NCBI GenBank assembly: GCA_022844125.1
Contig: JALHMI010000009.1
Location: 124,001-188,000 of the forward strand
Reading direction: 5' to 3'
Source: Pirellulales bacterium
GTDB taxonomy: Bacteria > Planctomycetota > Planctomycetia > Pirellulales > PALSA-1355
DNA length: 64,000 nt
Below, in pieces: positions 36,218-45,553 of this stretch (position 1 is the stretch's first letter; the number at the start of each line of letters is the position of its first letter). The notes under the pieces are model-generated. The model was not told where the DNA came from, did no database searches, and worked only from the letters and a program-made list of their open reading frames with translations. A program made the translations under genes and the position numbers.

Positions 36218-38512
36218 TCATGCCACGATTTCGGACTCCGTTTCGACGGGTAGCGCCGTTCCATTGGGAGTGACAAACTCGAGCGTGCCGGTCACCACGT
36301 CGTAGACCGCGCCGACGACCATCACACGCCGCTCGCGCACCAGCTTGCGAATCGTCTCACTCTTCTCGAGGATTTGCTGACAGGTGCGCAGCACGTTGGC
36401 CTTAGCGACTTCATTGACGAACTGCTCCAGCGCCTCGGGCGATGAGCGATCCGTGCGCCGCAAGCGGTTGGGATCGATGGCCGACTGGATTTCTTGCAGC
36501 ACCGATTCGACGTGCGCGCAGCCAGTCATCTTCTCCGTCGACTCGGTGCTGCCGGCCAGTTTCACGGCTGTCGTAACGGCCCCACAGCGGGTGTGCCCCA
36601 TCACCAGAATCAGCTTGGCATTAGCCACGGCGGTCCCATACTCAAGACTCCCGAGCACTTTGCGGCTGATGATGTTTCCGGCAATGCGGACGACGAAGAT
36701 GTCACCCACGCCGAGATCGAAAATGAACTCCGCCGGCGTGCGTGAATCGATGCAACTGAGTACCACGGCCAGTGGATGCTGTCCTTCGGCCGTGGCGCTC
36801 ACGATTCTCCCCAAGTCGCGGGTGAGTCGCTGTCCCGTGCGGAAGCGGTGATGTCCTTCCTTGAGGATCGTCAACACCTGTTCTGGCGTGAGTGATTCCT
36901 GCAAGTCGCGCGTCGAGTAGTCGACGTACTGAATCTGGTCCTTGATGTGGTACTTGTTGCGGAATCCGCGGAAACTGACTTCCACGCCGCGGGCAGGCGC
37001 CGTCTTGTCGCGATACTCGCGAAGCTGACCGAGCACGTCCGGATCGATGTAGTCGGTGCCCTGGGCGTCAATCAGCACGTGTCCACCGCGCGGCACTTCG
37101 TTGAGTACTGTCGAAAGCATGGCTCGATTCAGGAAGCTGACCTGATTCGCCAGCTCGATGTGCAGCACGTCGCCGCCGAGATGACGTTCAACGTGACGCC
37201 GCAACGGTCGCCGCAGATTGCTGTTGAGAATAAAGCTGATTGCCACGCCGAGGCCGATGAGGATACCGATCAGAAGGTCGGTGAACACAATCGCCAAGAC
37301 CGTCGCGATGAATGGCAGCAATTGGTAGCGACCGTCGTTCCACATTTCGCGAAAGACCCGCGGGCTGGCCAGCTTGAAACCGGCAACGAGCAGGATCGCG
37401 GCGAGGCAGGACAGCGGCACCATGTTGATCCAGGTGGGAAACACGGCCACGGCGGCCAAGAGCCAGATTCCATGAAAGATCGTGGAGAGCTTCGACTGGG
37501 CTCCGGCGTTGATGTTGATCGAAGTACGAACCACGACGGAGGTGATGGGTATTCCACCCATGAAACCGGTGGCAATGTTGCCTAAGCCCTGCGCGACGAG
37601 TTCACGGCTGGGGGGCGAACTCCGCCGCTTGGGATCCAGTCGGTCGCCCGCTTCCAGATTGAGCAGTGTTTCCAGGGAAGCGATCAGCGTAATCGCTATG
37701 GCCGTCGTGTAGATGGCCGTCTGGTTCCAGAGCGAGAAATCCGGCTTGCTCAGAAAATCCAGGAAGTGATAGAAGTCTTTCGCTATCGGCACCTGCACCA
37801 GGTGCGTGGGGCCGATGACCCAAGGCCCGCCAAATCGCGAAATTACTTGCCCGAGCACAACGCCCATCAGGACAACCAACAGTTGCGAGGGAACTACCGA
37901 CTTGCGCAGTGGCTGGAATCGCTCCCACAGCAACAAAAACACCACGGACACGACGCCCACGACCGCCGCGCCTGGGTGGACGTCGAACAGCAGTTCCACA
38001 AGTTCGGAGAACGTGTTCTCCTTGTCGGGTTGGAAGAAGGACATGTCTCCCTCCGGGTCTTTGTCGTGGCCGAACAGGTGCGGAATCTGCTTCATGACCA
38101 GGATGATGCCGATTGCGGTGAGCAGCCCATTGATCACGCTGCTGGGAAAGAAGGCAGCGATCGCGCCTGCTCGTATCAGGCCCAGCAACAATTGCATCCC
38201 GCCCGCGACGATCACAGCGAGCAGGAAGGCCTCGAATGATCCCAAGCTGGCGATCTGCACTGCGGCAATCGCCATCATGCTGTTGCCGGGCCCGCTGACG
38301 CTGGTATGCGAGCCGCTCAATAGGCCCACGATAATCCCGCCGATAATTCCGGAAATGACGCCCGACATCAGCGGGGCGCCAGAGGCCATGGCGATTCCGA
38401 GGCAAAGCGGCAGGGCGACGACGAAAACGACTGCCGAGGCAGTCAAGTCGCGCAGGACATTCAGCGGCGAGTAGCCGTTGGTGGAGGTGGACGGTGCAGA
38501 CGGCTGCGACAT
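36218..38512 (-). CDS. SulP anion transporter fused to beta-carbonic anhydrase
   Basis: The 764-residue protein has a SulP/SLC26 transporter of about 12 membrane segments (residues 15-430; starting DLTASAVVFVVALPLCLGIA, with VSGPGNSMMAI near 72 and FMGGIPITSVVVRTSININA near 315), a STAS-like segment (440-530, HVLIDAQGTDYIDPDVLGQL), and a C-terminal beta-carbonic anhydrase (about 545-764). The anhydrase has the zinc ligands in CIDSR (Cys587, Asp589) and GHTRC (His640, Cys643). The fusion couples CO2/bicarbonate interconversion to bicarbonate (or related anion) transport, so bicarbonate uptake is the likely role. Transport selectivity is not readable. A short dyad lies 82 bases upstream. Confidence 0.93.
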   Translation of the reverse strand: MSQPSAPSTSTNGYSPLNVLRDLTASAVVFVVALPLCLGIAMASGAPLMSGVISGIIGGIIVGLLSGSHTSVSGPGNSMMAIAAVQIASLGSFEAFLLAVIVAGGMQLLLGLIRAGAIAAFFPSSVINGLLTAIGIILVMKQIPHLFGHDKDPEGDMSFFQPDKENTFSELVELLFDVHPGAAVVGVVSVVFLLLWERFQPLRKSVVPSQLLVVLMGVVLGQVISRFGGPWVIGPTHLVQVPIAKDFYHFLDFLSKPDFSLWNQTAIYTTAIAITLIASLETLLNLEAGDRLDPKRRSSPPSRELVAQGLGNIATGFMGGIPITSVVVRTSININAGAQSKLSTIFHGIWLLAAVAVFPTWINMVPLSCLAAILLVAGFKLASPRVFREMWNDGRYQLLPFIATVLAIVFTDLLIGILIGLGVAISFILNSNLRRPLRRHVERHLGGDVLHIELANQVSFLNRAMLSTVLNEVPRGGHVLIDAQGTDYIDPDVLGQLREYRDKTAPARGVEVSFRGFRNKYHIKDQIQYVDYSTRDLQESLTPEQVLTILKEGHHRFRTGQRLTRDLGRIVSATAEGQHPLAVVLSCIDSRTPAEFIFDLGVGDIFVVRIAGNIISRKVLGSLEYGTAVANAKLILVMGHTRCGAVTTAVKLAGSTESTEKMTGCAHVESVLQEIQSAIDPNRLRRTDRSSPEALEQFVNEVAKANVLRTCQQILEKSETIRKLVRERRVMVVGAVYDVVTGTLEFVTPNGTALPVETESEIVA

Positions 38513-38593
38513 GGTTTAACTCTCTCGAACGGCGATTCCATTGCGAATCCTTGATCGCGGAACTCGATCGCGGTTGCCAACATCGGCTAAAAC

Positions 38594-38610
38594 TCGAACA
38601 GCATGTTCGA
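38594..38610. promoter_or_regulatory. Palindrome upstream of the SulP-carbonic anhydrase gene
   Basis: TCGAACA (38594-38600) and TGTTCGA (38604-38610) are perfect 7-base inverted arms around a 3-base centre, 82 bases before the SulP start. It resembles LexA boxes of the CGAAC-N4-GTTCG type but has an N5 centre, so it may be a site for another repressor. Confidence 0.35.
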
Positions 38611-38756
38611 ATCACTTTCAGCGCACCTGCGGGCTGTAACCAGGCCCGAAGCACGGTAAGAGCCGACGGCAGAATTCTGACACACAGTTCCAGGCGCACC
38701 GGCTGACTAGGGGGCGCGCGGCGACCTCGGTAAACGGGAGACGAAGCGAGTGGCGC

Positions 38757-39119
38757 CTAGCAAAGACGCGGCGCGTTCAATCCGTTTGACCAGCGATGTC
38801 CCTGAGGGCAGCTTCCCGGCGTGGGCCGTTCGCTACTGCTGGCCGCCACACCCATGTCTCGATGCAGCGCTCGGACTGCTAACTTGTGGGTGACCGTGCT
38901 GCGGGCCGTTGTGACACGACCCTCGTCGGCGCAGGCAGTTTCAACGCTGGACTGCTCGACGATTTCGTAGTTGATCTCGGCGAGCGGCGCCGAGGAGCGA
39001 AACATTGCCAGGAGCAAGGCGACCTTGCATAGCGTCACCAACGCCATCCACCCGCCGCGTCTGAACTGGCGGCAGGTGAGGCGGCGGACTCGCTGGACTT
39101 TTGGCTGCGAATTCGTCAT
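38757..39119 (-). CDS. Small secreted or membrane-anchored protein
   Basis: ATG 39119 is preceded by AAGG at good spacing. The 120-residue product has a basic, Arg-rich N-terminus, a hydrophobic helix (ALVTLCKVALLLAMF, about 26-40) and a hydrophilic remainder with Cys residues, ending in GHRWSNGLNAPRLC. I recall planctomycete small proteins with similar '(A/S)NGLxAPxxC' endings, but cannot verify it. The helix could be an uncleaved anchor or a signal peptide. Other ORFs overlapping it on the plus strand are shorter and less protein-like. No function can be assigned. Confidence 0.45.
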   Translation of the reverse strand: MTNSQPKVQRVRRLTCRQFRRGGWMALVTLCKVALLLAMFRSSAPLAEINYEIVEQSSVETACADEGRVTTARSTVTHKLAVRALHRDMGVAASSSERPTPGSCPQGHRWSNGLNAPRLC

Positions 39120-39257
39120 GCCGGCCTTGCCTGGTTGGATCGCTCTGCAGAGCTATAAGCAAAGCTAATGGCCAGTGCCCAATCGGTCAAGTCCGGCACG
39201 GGGCGTCACGTCGAACCCGCGGCGACACCTGGTTTTGCGCAGATTCGCTTTGTCGAT

Positions 39258-39998
39258 TTACGAACCGTTACTGCCTCCAGCTTCACGTCGCTGCTCGAAC
39301 AACCATTTCCACATATCAGGGTTCGCGTAGGTTTCGGTCCATGAGTCATGCTGCGCCTCGGGATACACGGTGAACTCCACGTTCCCCTGGGAACGCTTGA
39401 CTGCGGCGACCATGTCTTCGCTTCGCTTGAGCGGTACGATGGCGTCCTTCGCGCCATGAAAAACCCAAATGGGGGTTTTTGTAAGTGAGCGGGCCACAAG
39501 GGTCTCGCCACCACCACAGATGGGGACGAGGGCCGCAAACCGGTCTGGCGTGTACGCGCCGAGAGCCCAGGTGCCGAAGCCTCCCATGCTCAGTCCCGTC
39601 AAATAGACCCGGCTCTTGTCGACTTTATAGTTCGCTTCAACTTCGTCGATCAGCGCCGTCAACTCCAGCAGTTGCGCATGCCACCAGCGACCGCTGCTGC
39701 ACTGCGGGCTTACCACGATGGCCGGAAAGTCCTTTCCCTCAGCGATCAGCTTCGGCGGGCCATGCTTCTTGACAAGTTCCAGATCGTGGCCGCGTTCGCC
39801 CGCGCCGTGCAGAAAGATCACCAGCGGCCAGGCGTCCTGCTGTTCATATTCGGGCGGCAGGTACAGCAGGTAGTCGAGTTTGACCGGCACCTTGAATTCA
39901 AGTGTTTTCGCCACTTGTCGCGGAGCGTCTTCGCCCAGGGCGGGGGACAACAACGCAATGCAGAGAAGTCCGCTGAAGAAACTGAATGTTTTACGCAT
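39258..39998 (-). CDS. Secreted alpha/beta hydrolase (phospholipase/carboxylesterase-like)
   Basis: The 246-residue protein has a signal peptide (1-22). LVIFLHGAGERGHDL near 60 gives the oxyanion-hole HG motif, YLTGLSMGGFGTWAL near 131 the nucleophile elbow (Ser in GLSMGG), FHGAKDAIVP near 183 the Asp, and EAQHDSW near 223 the His. The shape is that of planctomycete prolyl-oligopeptidase-like esterases of about 230-260 residues, which hydrolyse acyl or feruloyl esters of plant and algal polysaccharides or lipids. It lies divergent from the CMD gene. The exact ester substrate is unknown. Confidence 0.88.
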   Translation of the reverse strand: MRKTFSFFSGLLCIALLSPALGEDAPRQVAKTLEFKVPVKLDYLLYLPPEYEQQDAWPLVIFLHGAGERGHDLELVKKHGPPKLIAEGKDFPAIVVSPQCSSGRWWHAQLLELTALIDEVEANYKVDKSRVYLTGLSMGGFGTWALGAYTPDRFAALVPICGGGETLVARSLTKTPIWVFHGAKDAIVPLKRSEDMVAAVKRSQGNVEFTVYPEAQHDSWTETYANPDMWKWLFEQRREAGGSNGS

Positions 39999-40133
39999 GA
40001 ATGCGCCTCGCTTAGAATGGCCGACAGACCGTGCTTAATTCGTGCTCGTAACTGCTGGATCATAACACTCGTCGGCATGCGATTCGACCGTCTGCCGCCG
40101 ACCGCAATATTCTTTGTTCAGGAACTTGTGGCC

Positions 40134-40721
40134 ATGTCCGCTGTCCCGTCTCGTCCGCGTCCCAAGTCTCCGCGCATCCCGCCCTTGACCGAGAGCTCGG
40201 CGAGTCCCGAACAACAGCAATTGATGCAAGGACTCAAACGCAAGGGGAAGGTCTGGAACGTGTTCGCCACGTTCTGCCAGCACACGTTGCTCGCGAAGTA
40301 CTGGTTGCCGTTCGCGACCTACGTGCTGCGCGACAACACCGTGCCGCCCCGCGAGCGAGAGATTCTAATCCTGCGGATCGGCTGGCTTTGTCAGTCGGAA
40401 TACGAATGGGCCCAGCATGTGCGCATTGGCAAACGCGCGGGACTCACTGACGACGAGATTCGCGGCATCAGCGAGGGGGCTGAATCAGCACGACTGAACG
40501 CTGCCGATCGGCTGCTCGTGCGGGCGACCGATGAGCTGCATCAGGACGCCTGTGTGTCGGATGCCACCTGGCAGGCCTTGAGTCAAGTTTACACTCAGAG
40601 CCAGTTGGTCGATCTGGTGTTCACCGTGGGGCAGTACAACCTGGTCTCGATGGCGCTGAACAGTTTTGGCGTACAACTGGACGACGACCTCGAAGGATTC
40701 GAGAAGACGCTCTCCAACTGA
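40134..40721 (+). CDS. Carboxymuconolactone decarboxylase (AhpD-like) family protein
   Basis: Start at ATG 40134 has GGAA 9 bases upstream; in-frame ATGs upstream lack this. The 195-residue product is helical with LRIGWLCQSEYEWAQHVRIG near 95, the Cys-x(n)-His motif of carboxymuconolactone decarboxylase/AhpD proteins, followed by GLTDDEIRGISEG. DRLLVRATDELHQDACVS and SQLVDLVFTVGQYNLVSMAL complete the usual domain. The family comprises decarboxylases in protocatechuate breakdown and thiol-based peroxidase reductants. With a single Cys in the motif, the decarboxylase-type or a non-redox role is more likely than AhpD activity. No aromatic pathway is nearby. Confidence 0.82.
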   Translation: MSAVPSRPRPKSPRIPPLTESSASPEQQQLMQGLKRKGKVWNVFATFCQHTLLAKYWLPFATYVLRDNTVPPREREILILRIGWLCQSEYEWAQHVRIGKRAGLTDDEIRGISEGAESARLNAADRLLVRATDELHQDACVSDATWQALSQVYTQSQLVDLVFTVGQYNLVSMALNSFGVQLDDDLEGFEKTLSN

Positions 40722-40901
40722 GCAGCAGATGGCCGAAATCATGCGACGCGAGCACCGGCCTTCGGCGGAGTTTCCATTTCCGGCACTGGATCAAAAATGA
40801 CCCAAGTCGGCTGGCAAGCGCGAACCTTGGCCGGCTTGCCATAGTAGACTAAATGGAAAGCCATATCTTCAGTTCGCCTGCTTCTCGACAGAAGGCACTC
40901 C

Positions 40902-43900
40902 ATGCATTCGGCGCTTGTGGCCGCGTTTGTTTTGGGCAATCTGCCCGTATACCTGTATCCGCAATCGGCGTTGCCGGATGCCAATTGGCCGACGCACGCG
41001 ACGATCGCGGTGCCGCAAGGTTGGGTCGGTCCGCAGCACAAGACGTATCTCACGGAGAATGGCCGGCCGATGCTCGCGCAGGTTGAAGTTGCCTCGCGCT
41101 GGCCGGATGGATCGCCCAAGTGGATCCACGCGTTCGGTCAGTTTCGCTATTCGGGTGGCAAGCCGGCTCGCTATGAGTTCGTGAGCGCGAAGGAGTTGCC
41201 GGCTGAAATGCCCGCCTCACCGCTACGCGTGCGTGACGGGGTGGATGGCATACAAGTCGAAAGCGGTGAATTGACGGTTCTGGTCCCTCGGCCGTTCGTG
41301 GGCATCTCGCTCCTTAAGCGTGGTGATAAGACGCTCATTCGTGGCGATGGCGGACCTTATGTCATCGACGGTGAGGGCACGCAGTGGCATGCCCGCCACG
41401 ATCGAGCTGCAGAAGTTACGGTCGAGCAGCAGGGACCGGCTCAGGTCACCATCAAGGCCACCGGGTTCTATCAGACGCTCGAAGCTCGCAAAGACACGTT
41501 TTGTCGGTTCTCGACTCGCTTCACGATCGTCGCCGGTTCGCCGATCATCAAGATCGATCATGCGACAACCTTTGCCGACGACATGAAGCGACACCAAATC
41601 GCCGAACTTGGCTTCAAGTTCGCATTACCAGGGGCGACGGCCTTTAACTCGCCGACTCATCGGGGGCGATTTCATGACAAGTTGCATGCAGCCTACCTGG
41701 CACAGCTCACCGCCGATCGCCTGTACCGGGTCGCGCAGACCGGTCCGGACGCCGAGCGGGATATTCGCCATCAGGGTGATTTCGAACGCAGCGTCGGTTG
41801 GTTCAGCACCACTGTTGGCGACCAGCGGCTGGCCCTTCTTGCTAAGGATTTCTGGCAGAAGTATCCCAAGGAAGTCAAGTTTTCGCCCGAGGAACTCGTG
41901 TTCTATCAGTGGCCTCGGCACGGTGAGCTGTCGGTGCCCGAACCGGACGCCACGGCCATCCATAACGTCTACAAATTCAAATGCTTTCACTCGGGCGACA
42001 AGCTCGATTCGCGGCTGCCCGAGGAATACTTCCAATCGCTCTCAAACCAGAGTGATACGACAGAATGTAAGGCCGAATTCGCTCGCGACGGCAATTTGCA
42101 GGGCGCATCGATGCGGAATGAGTTCGCGCTTGTCGTGGCAGACGACGGCGACCCGAAGTCCGTCGATGAGCATCTCGAACGACTACATCAGCTCTACCTG
42201 CTGAATCCGACTGCGCGCGTGAGCCCGCAGGCACTGGCCGACAGCGGCGCGTTGGGGCCGGTTGCGCCTGCTAGCGAGCCGCTAGCGGAGACGGAGCGGG
42301 TGGTCGTCGACGGATTGTTGGGCTACGCCCGCTCGATTTCCCGCTACGGCGATTATGGCTGGGGAATCTACGGCAATGTCCACTCGCTGGAAATGTTGAA
42401 CTATTCTGTGGATGGCCGACGGGTGGGGCGGCCTTCGCTCCATCGCGTGTGGATCAATTCCCATTACCAACACGTAACGGCAACCTGGCAGGCTTGGGGG
42501 CTCAATGGCGACCAACGGCTGCTGCAACTAGCTCGCGTGTACACCGACAATTACGGCAGCATCGGACAAATTCGTTACGACAAGGCGATCAATGAGGGTG
42601 ATCCCAACGAACCGAAACGCCGTGCCAGCGTTCGTTACCACTGGCCAGGCGGCTTCTATCATTGCAAGGCCTTGCTTCCCTGGGGCTCACGCTCGTATGA
42701 AGACGACGCCATGGATACAGACGCAGCACTCTGGGGGCATTGGCCCGATCCATCCGCTCTGTTGTCGGCTTGGCTGTACGATGCCGATCGTTGGGCGAAA
42801 GATGGTTACGATATCTGGCGAAGTCAGGTGCGACTTTCGCGGACCGGCACTCGTCGAGAAATGAATCAAACGCTCGTGCAAGCGATGAACTTGTACGACT
42901 ACGAACCGACGGACGAATTGTTAAGCGACATCAAAGGGCTGCTGTTCGGAATCGAGCAACCCGGCAAAGGACTAGTCAGCGGGCTTCTCTCGCAGCCGTT
43001 ACAGTTGCAAGAGCCCGGGCCGCTTTGGAGCCCGGTTTGGCTGACTCGCGCGTATCACCTCTTCCCGAATGATCAGCGCTTGCGCGAGTACATCGTAAAA
43101 TCGGCCAATGAAACCAACCTCAGCATTACCGGCATCTGGACTTTGGCGCTCAGCGCAACCGCCTGGGAGATCACCCGAGATCCGAAGTATCTCGAGCGTC
43201 ACGCAGGCTCGATGGCAACGATTCGGCAAATGATTGTGCGCGATCCGACGGGCTGGTGGGAGGGCTATGGGCTCGCTCCGGGTGCAACCGGCGATAATTG
43301 GTTCGCTGTCCAGTGGTACCATTTTGTCAAAGCCTGGCGCGACGCAAAATTAGGCAGTCCGATTGCCCCCAAAGAACCGGGCACTTATCTGTGTCCCAGC
43401 TCCAATGTCGAACGTCCTGCAGACGTCGCCGCGCGTGGCGGAAGGATCCTGATCCTGCAAGACAAGGCCGGCGCCGCTCGACCGGCTCCGCTCAACATAC
43501 AAGTTGCCAACATCCTGTCGGGCGACATGCATGTGACGTCGTTCAGTTTGATTTCCCCGGATGGTCGTCCTCTGTGGTCGGAACCAAAGATTGACCCCGG
43601 AAAACGTGGTGAACGCCCGAGCGGTCGGGGGGCGCTCACGAAGGAATACCCCGGCCCTGGAGCTGCCGGGCTGAACACGCTGCTCTTCGGATCGTATTCC
43701 ATCGGTATCTACCAAGGCCTGGCGGGTGGGCTTCCCGAGTGTCAGCTTTTGCAGTCGACGCATTCCGGGGGACCAGACAATCGCGTCGTATATATGGCCC
43801 AGGTGTCCAGCGGATGGCTGGTACCTACCACGGAAAACTCGACGCGGTTGTCGGTCACCGCAGCCGGAACCTTCGGGGCGTCATGGATCAGCATCACCCC

Positions 43901-44111
43901 CCGCAACGGCACTCGCCAGCTCCGGTGGCTGATTCCGGGAGACACGGTCCAAAGCCTGCTGGAGTCCTCGGCAGGGCCGTGGTTGTTAGAATTGGGAGGC
44001 GCCTTGAATGGCAATGTACGAGTCGAGATCGAGTCGAATGTTCCCAGCCCGCTCTTGTACGGCAGCAATCTCGAGCACATTCAGATGATCAAGCAGGCGC
44101 TGAATCTTTGA
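40902..44111 (+). CDS. Large secreted protein, PcRGLX/YetA-like rhamnogalacturonan lyase type (putative)
   Basis: A GAAGG lies 6 bases before ATG 40902. The product has 1,069 residues with a short signal peptide (1-20). Residues 30-120 contain ATIAVPQGWVG, GRPMLAQVEVASRWPDGSPK and WIHAFGQF, the pattern of the N-terminal domain of PcRGLX-like exo-rhamnogalacturonan lyases. A central beta-rich domain (120-420) and an (alpha/alpha)-barrel-like part (460-820: GYARSISRYGDYGWGIYGNV, YHWPGGFYHCKALLPWGSRS, TGIWTLALSATAWEI) are compatible with that family. Residues 850-1069 form one or two beta-sandwich modules. Catalytic residues are unassigned; a general uronic-acid polysaccharide hydrolase is an alternative. 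It is probably monocistronic. Confidence 0.6.
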   Translation: MHSALVAAFVLGNLPVYLYPQSALPDANWPTHATIAVPQGWVGPQHKTYLTENGRPMLAQVEVASRWPDGSPKWIHAFGQFRYSGGKPARYEFVSAKELPAEMPASPLRVRDGVDGIQVESGELTVLVPRPFVGISLLKRGDKTLIRGDGGPYVIDGEGTQWHARHDRAAEVTVEQQGPAQVTIKATGFYQTLEARKDTFCRFSTRFTIVAGSPIIKIDHATTFADDMKRHQIAELGFKFALPGATAFNSPTHRGRFHDKLHAAYLAQLTADRLYRVAQTGPDAERDIRHQGDFERSVGWFSTTVGDQRLALLAKDFWQKYPKEVKFSPEELVFYQWPRHGELSVPEPDATAIHNVYKFKCFHSGDKLDSRLPEEYFQSLSNQSDTTECKAEFARDGNLQGASMRNEFALVVADDGDPKSVDEHLERLHQLYLLNPTARVSPQALADSGALGPVAPASEPLAETERVVVDGLLGYARSISRYGDYGWGIYGNVHSLEMLNYSVDGRRVGRPSLHRVWINSHYQHVTATWQAWGLNGDQRLLQLARVYTDNYGSIGQIRYDKAINEGDPNEPKRRASVRYHWPGGFYHCKALLPWGSRSYEDDAMDTDAALWGHWPDPSALLSAWLYDADRWAKDGYDIWRSQVRLSRTGTRREMNQTLVQAMNLYDYEPTDELLSDIKGLLFGIEQPGKGLVSGLLSQPLQLQEPGPLWSPVWLTRAYHLFPNDQRLREYIVKSANETNLSITGIWTLALSATAWEITRDPKYLERHAGSMATIRQMIVRDPTGWWEGYGLAPGATGDNWFAVQWYHFVKAWRDAKLGSPIAPKEPGTYLCPSSNVERPADVAARGGRILILQDKAGAARPAPLNIQVANILSGDMHVTSFSLISPDGRPLWSEPKIDPGKRGERPSGRGALTKEYPGPGAAGLNTLLFGSYSIGIYQGLAGGLPECQLLQSTHSGGPDNRVVYMAQVSSGWLVPTTENSTRLSVTAAGTFGASWISITPRNGTRQLRWLIPGDTVQSLLESSAGPWLLELGGALNGNVRVEIESNVPSPLLYGSNLEHIQMIKQALNL

Positions 44112-44132
44112 TATCGCCGGGAGCTGACTACC

Positions 44133-45320
44133 GTGGCAGATGATCTCGTAGCGGAGTTCGACGCGACGCTGCCCGCGGCCGATCTGGCTCTCGTGCGGCG
44201 GGCAACCCAGTTCGCCCGTGAGGTGGTCGCGCTACGCGCTGCTGCCTGGCAGCGCGGCGAGCTCGATGTACGGGCGACGCTTCGCGAAGCTTGCTCCGCC
44301 GGGTTGGCCAGCATCGAGCTACCGGCAAGTCTCGGCGGACAGGGCATGCGGTTTGGCGCCAAGCTGCGGATCGTCGAAGAGTTGGCCAAAGCGGACTTCG
44401 GCTTTGCGTTCGCACTGGTGAACCATCACAATGCCTTGGTGCGCGTCGCGCAGGCGGAAGAGAGCACTCGCGCAAGGTTGCTGCCGGAACTTGTTGCCGG
44501 CAAGCGTTTCGGGGCGTCGGCCTACACCGAGCCGGCCCACGGCAGCGACCTGGTGCAACTGGAGACCTATGCGGATCGAGCCGACGGCGGGTGGCGAGTG
44601 ACAGGTTCCAAAAGCTGGATCACCGGCGCCGCCTGGGCGGACGTGTTCCTGACGCTCGTGCAAATCCAGCCCGGCAGCGGCGCTGCGGGCATTGCGCTCG
44701 TGCTGGTCGAGGCGGATCAGGAAGGCTTTCACCGCGACACGCCTTACGAGACTGCCGGCGGACGAGCCACCGGCCTGGGCGGTTTCCAACTGCGAGATTA
44801 CTTCGTACCCGACGCTGCCGTGCTTCAAGCTCCCGGCACGGCTCTGCGCGCGGCGCTCGAAGGCATTAATGGAGCTCGCTGTTATGTTGCGGCTATGTGC
44901 GCGGGAATGCTCGAGTCGGCGCTCGATTTGGCGATTGAGTACGCGACGAAGCGCCGGGCATTCGGGCAGCCGACCATCGAGTTTCAAGGGCTCCGCTGGT
45001 CGCTGGTCGAGGTGGCGACCGATCTGGCGGCGCTACGGCTGCTCACTTATCGGGCAGCGCGGCTGATCTCGTCCGATGAGCCTGATCTTCGCAAGTTCGC
45101 GCATGCTGCGGCGGCGACCGCGAAGAAATTCGCAGGCGATCGCACGCTGCACCACTTGTCCAGTTGCATCCAAGCGCTGGGCGCCAACGGGCTTCGTGAA
45201 GATTATCCGCTCGTTCGCCACATGCTGGCGGCCAAGATGGCAGCCTTTGCCGATGGGACTACTGAGATGATGAACGATCGGCTGGGCAAGCTCCTGGCCG
45301 CGAGGGTGGCAGGCGCCTAG
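44133..45320 (+). CDS. Acyl-CoA dehydrogenase family protein
   Basis: The 395-residue protein has the normal length of acyl-CoA dehydrogenases. Visible motifs: GLASIELPASLGGQGM near 57, ASAYTEPAHGSDLVQLE near 128 (FAD/acyl binding), WRVTGSKSWITGA near 149, GFQLRDYFVPDAAVL near 215, AIEYATKRRAFGQPTIEFQG near 268 and IQALGANGLREDYPLVRHML near 345. The glutamate at the usual catalytic position is not clear from the sequence alone. FAD-dependent alpha,beta-dehydrogenation of an acyl-CoA is expected. It begins 21 bases after the large secreted protein. The small gap suggests but does not prove an operon. Confidence 0.87.
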   Translation: MADDLVAEFDATLPAADLALVRRATQFAREVVALRAAAWQRGELDVRATLREACSAGLASIELPASLGGQGMRFGAKLRIVEELAKADFGFAFALVNHHNALVRVAQAEESTRARLLPELVAGKRFGASAYTEPAHGSDLVQLETYADRADGGWRVTGSKSWITGAAWADVFLTLVQIQPGSGAAGIALVLVEADQEGFHRDTPYETAGGRATGLGGFQLRDYFVPDAAVLQAPGTALRAALEGINGARCYVAAMCAGMLESALDLAIEYATKRRAFGQPTIEFQGLRWSLVEVATDLAALRLLTYRAARLISSDEPDLRKFAHAAAATAKKFAGDRTLHHLSSCIQALGANGLREDYPLVRHMLAAKMAAFADGTTEMMNDRLGKLLAARVAGA

Positions 45321-45553
45321 AATCCGATTGGCGATCACCGACCTCCCTTCAACGAGAAGCTGGCGAATCTGTGGCGATTGTAAGGCCGCGATAGCTGCAA
45401 TCTTCCCGAGATTTCACTGTCACGGCAGTTTGCCCGGTCCCGGTTCGTACGCAATACTTCAACGCTTTTCTTGCGAACCTGTCTCGATGCTCCGATTCGC
45501 CTGGGGCCAGCGGCCAAGCACGGTCGCCGCACACTTCTCAAAGGATGACTTCG

